A DNA stretch of 64,000 bases from Plasmopara viticola (Eukaryota > Oomycota > Peronosporomycetes > Peronosporales > Peronosporaceae), in contig MBPM02000049.1 of NCBI GenBank assembly GCA_001695595.3, positions 62,001 through 126,000 on the forward strand, read 5' to 3'. This document shows positions 63,501-64,000 of this stretch, piece after piece. How positions within the stretch are numbered: the stretch's first letter is position 1; the number at the start of each line of letters is the position of its first letter. The translations under genes were made by a program, and so were the position numbers. Under the pieces are notes generated by a model that made no database searches, was not told where the DNA came from, and worked only from the letters and a program-made list of their open reading frames with translations.

Positions 63501-64000
63501 AAACGTATATTCGCTCTTATGAAGTACTGAGATGATATAAGGCAACAGATACGTCCTTTCTATCTTTCTAGTCGTGAGCAGACGCCAACGAGTCACAACA
63601 AAGCGTATATTCGCGATTGTAAAGTGCTGGGATGATGTACGGCCATACAAACGTCCTGTCTATCATTCTAGGCGGACGCGAGAGTAATACAGCAACAACA
63701 AAGCGTATTTTCGCTCTATTAAAGTGCTGAGATGATAAACAGCCATCCATACGTTCTTTTTATCATTCTAGACGTGCACAGACGCAATCGAGCCACAGCA
63801 AAGCGTGTATTCGCAGTTTTCAAGTCCTGGGATGATGTACGGCAATAGATACGTTCTGTTTTCAATTCTAGACGAGCTTAGACGCATTAGAGCCACAACG
63901 AAGCGTATATTCGTTATTGTGAAGTGCTGGGATGATGTACGGCCATAGATACGTCTTTTCGCTCATTCTAGGCGTACTCAAAAGCAATAAAGCAACAACA
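60600..64000 (+). repeat. Long HOR copy H, partial (3,401 bp)
   Basis: Starts at the GTCCTTTCTAGCATTC marker and runs off the window inside the s/a' region. It has the same one-monomer deletion as copy D (joint at about 62,294-62,303, CGTCCTTTCATCAATTT against D's CGTCCTTTCCATCAATTT) and shares D's TCGCTGTTG and GGCGATAG variants. It lacks D's seven-monomer deletion, so D and H share an ancestor that already had the small deletion. Confidence 0.91.

Larger units (their letters stand above)
1..64000 (+). repeat. Satellite array, ~100-bp monomer family
   Basis: The whole window is tandem copies of one monomer of about 98-102 bp. The best kept blocks are TACGGCCATAGATACGTCC, CTATCATTCTAGACGTG, GCAGACGCAATAGA and GAAGTGCTGAGATGATG. 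The segment around CACAACTAAGCG and the TTCGCTCTTGT stretch vary most. Most monomers carry TCTAGA, an XbaI site, so a digest should give a 100-bp ladder. All monomers point the same way except three inverted segments in the central island. No gap of unique sequence, gene, transposon or RNA gene was seen. The array runs off both ends of the window. The likely setting is eukaryotic centromeric, pericentromeric or subtelomeric heterochromatin (inference). The species cannot be named. Confidence 0.97.

Noticed and set aside
1..64000. CRISPR array
   Set aside because: The repeats have no unique spacers; the full 100-bp monomer is repeated and every part of it varies in the same family. There are no cas genes.
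1..64000. CENP-B box in the monomer
   Set aside because: I looked for TTCG-4 nt-A-2 nt-CGGG on both strands of the typical monomer. TTCGCTCTTGTGAAG has only the TTCG part, with no match to the rest.
1..64000. Tandem small-RNA gene cluster (tRNA, 5S or snRNA)
   Set aside because: The monomer shows no tRNA A/B boxes with cloverleaf, no 5S internal control region and no Sm-site snRNA pattern. Conservation follows satellite-type blocks only.
1..64000. Telomeric repeat
   Set aside because: No short 5-8-bp G-rich tandem repeat was seen anywhere, so the window is not a chromosome end as such, though a subtelomeric place is possible.

Overview
The window holds no recognisable gene. All 64 kb is one satellite-DNA landscape built from a single monomer family of about 100 bp, repeated some 640 times. 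A typical monomer, read on the plus strand, runs from TACGGCCATAGATACGTCC through TTTCTATCATTCTAGACGTG, GCAGACGCAATAGAG and AAGCGTATATTCGC to GAAGTGCTGAGATGATG, and then starts again. The many short open frames, mostly on the minus strand, are by-products of this period. 100 is not a multiple of 3, so each frame is recycled every three monomers, and the same peptide fragments recur at repeat spacing. None looks like a protein gene. I saw no tRNA, rRNA, transposon, CRISPR array or unique sequence.

The organism is almost certainly a eukaryote, because 64 kb of gene-free, hierarchically organised satellite is typical of centromeric, pericentromeric or subtelomeric heterochromatin. My hand-made monomer consensus has about 46% G+C and 7 CpG per 100 bp, where about 5 would be expected. 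CpG is therefore not depleted, which argues against long-term germline CpG methylation. I cannot name the species.

Layout: (1) 1-4.2 kb, short higher-order repeats (HORs) of five and then four monomers. (2) 4.2-12.3 kb, irregular monomers with nested 6-, 8- and 9-monomer duplications. (3) 12.3-19.2 kb, diverged monomers with only small local duplications. (4) 19.2-21.7 kb, diverged monomers partly colinear with the following HOR. (5) 21,741-37,242, four tandem copies (A-D) of a very long HOR of about 4.0-4.1 kb (40-41 monomers); D is shortened. (6) 37.2-47.7 kb, an island of a clearly different subfamily with its own 3- and 4-monomer HORs, a 390-bp triplication and three inverted segments. 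(7) 47,701-64,000, the same long HOR again (E-H), with copies of 2.7 and 5.6 kb made by unequal exchange.

The length changes of the long HOR can be explained by whole-monomer gains and losses. The full unit is about 4,127 bp. B and C lack one monomer, D lacks eight, F lacks about 1,459 bp, and G has an extra 1,471-bp block. The window therefore records how a long HOR grows, shrinks and is converted. Whether it is a functional centromere cannot be told from sequence alone.
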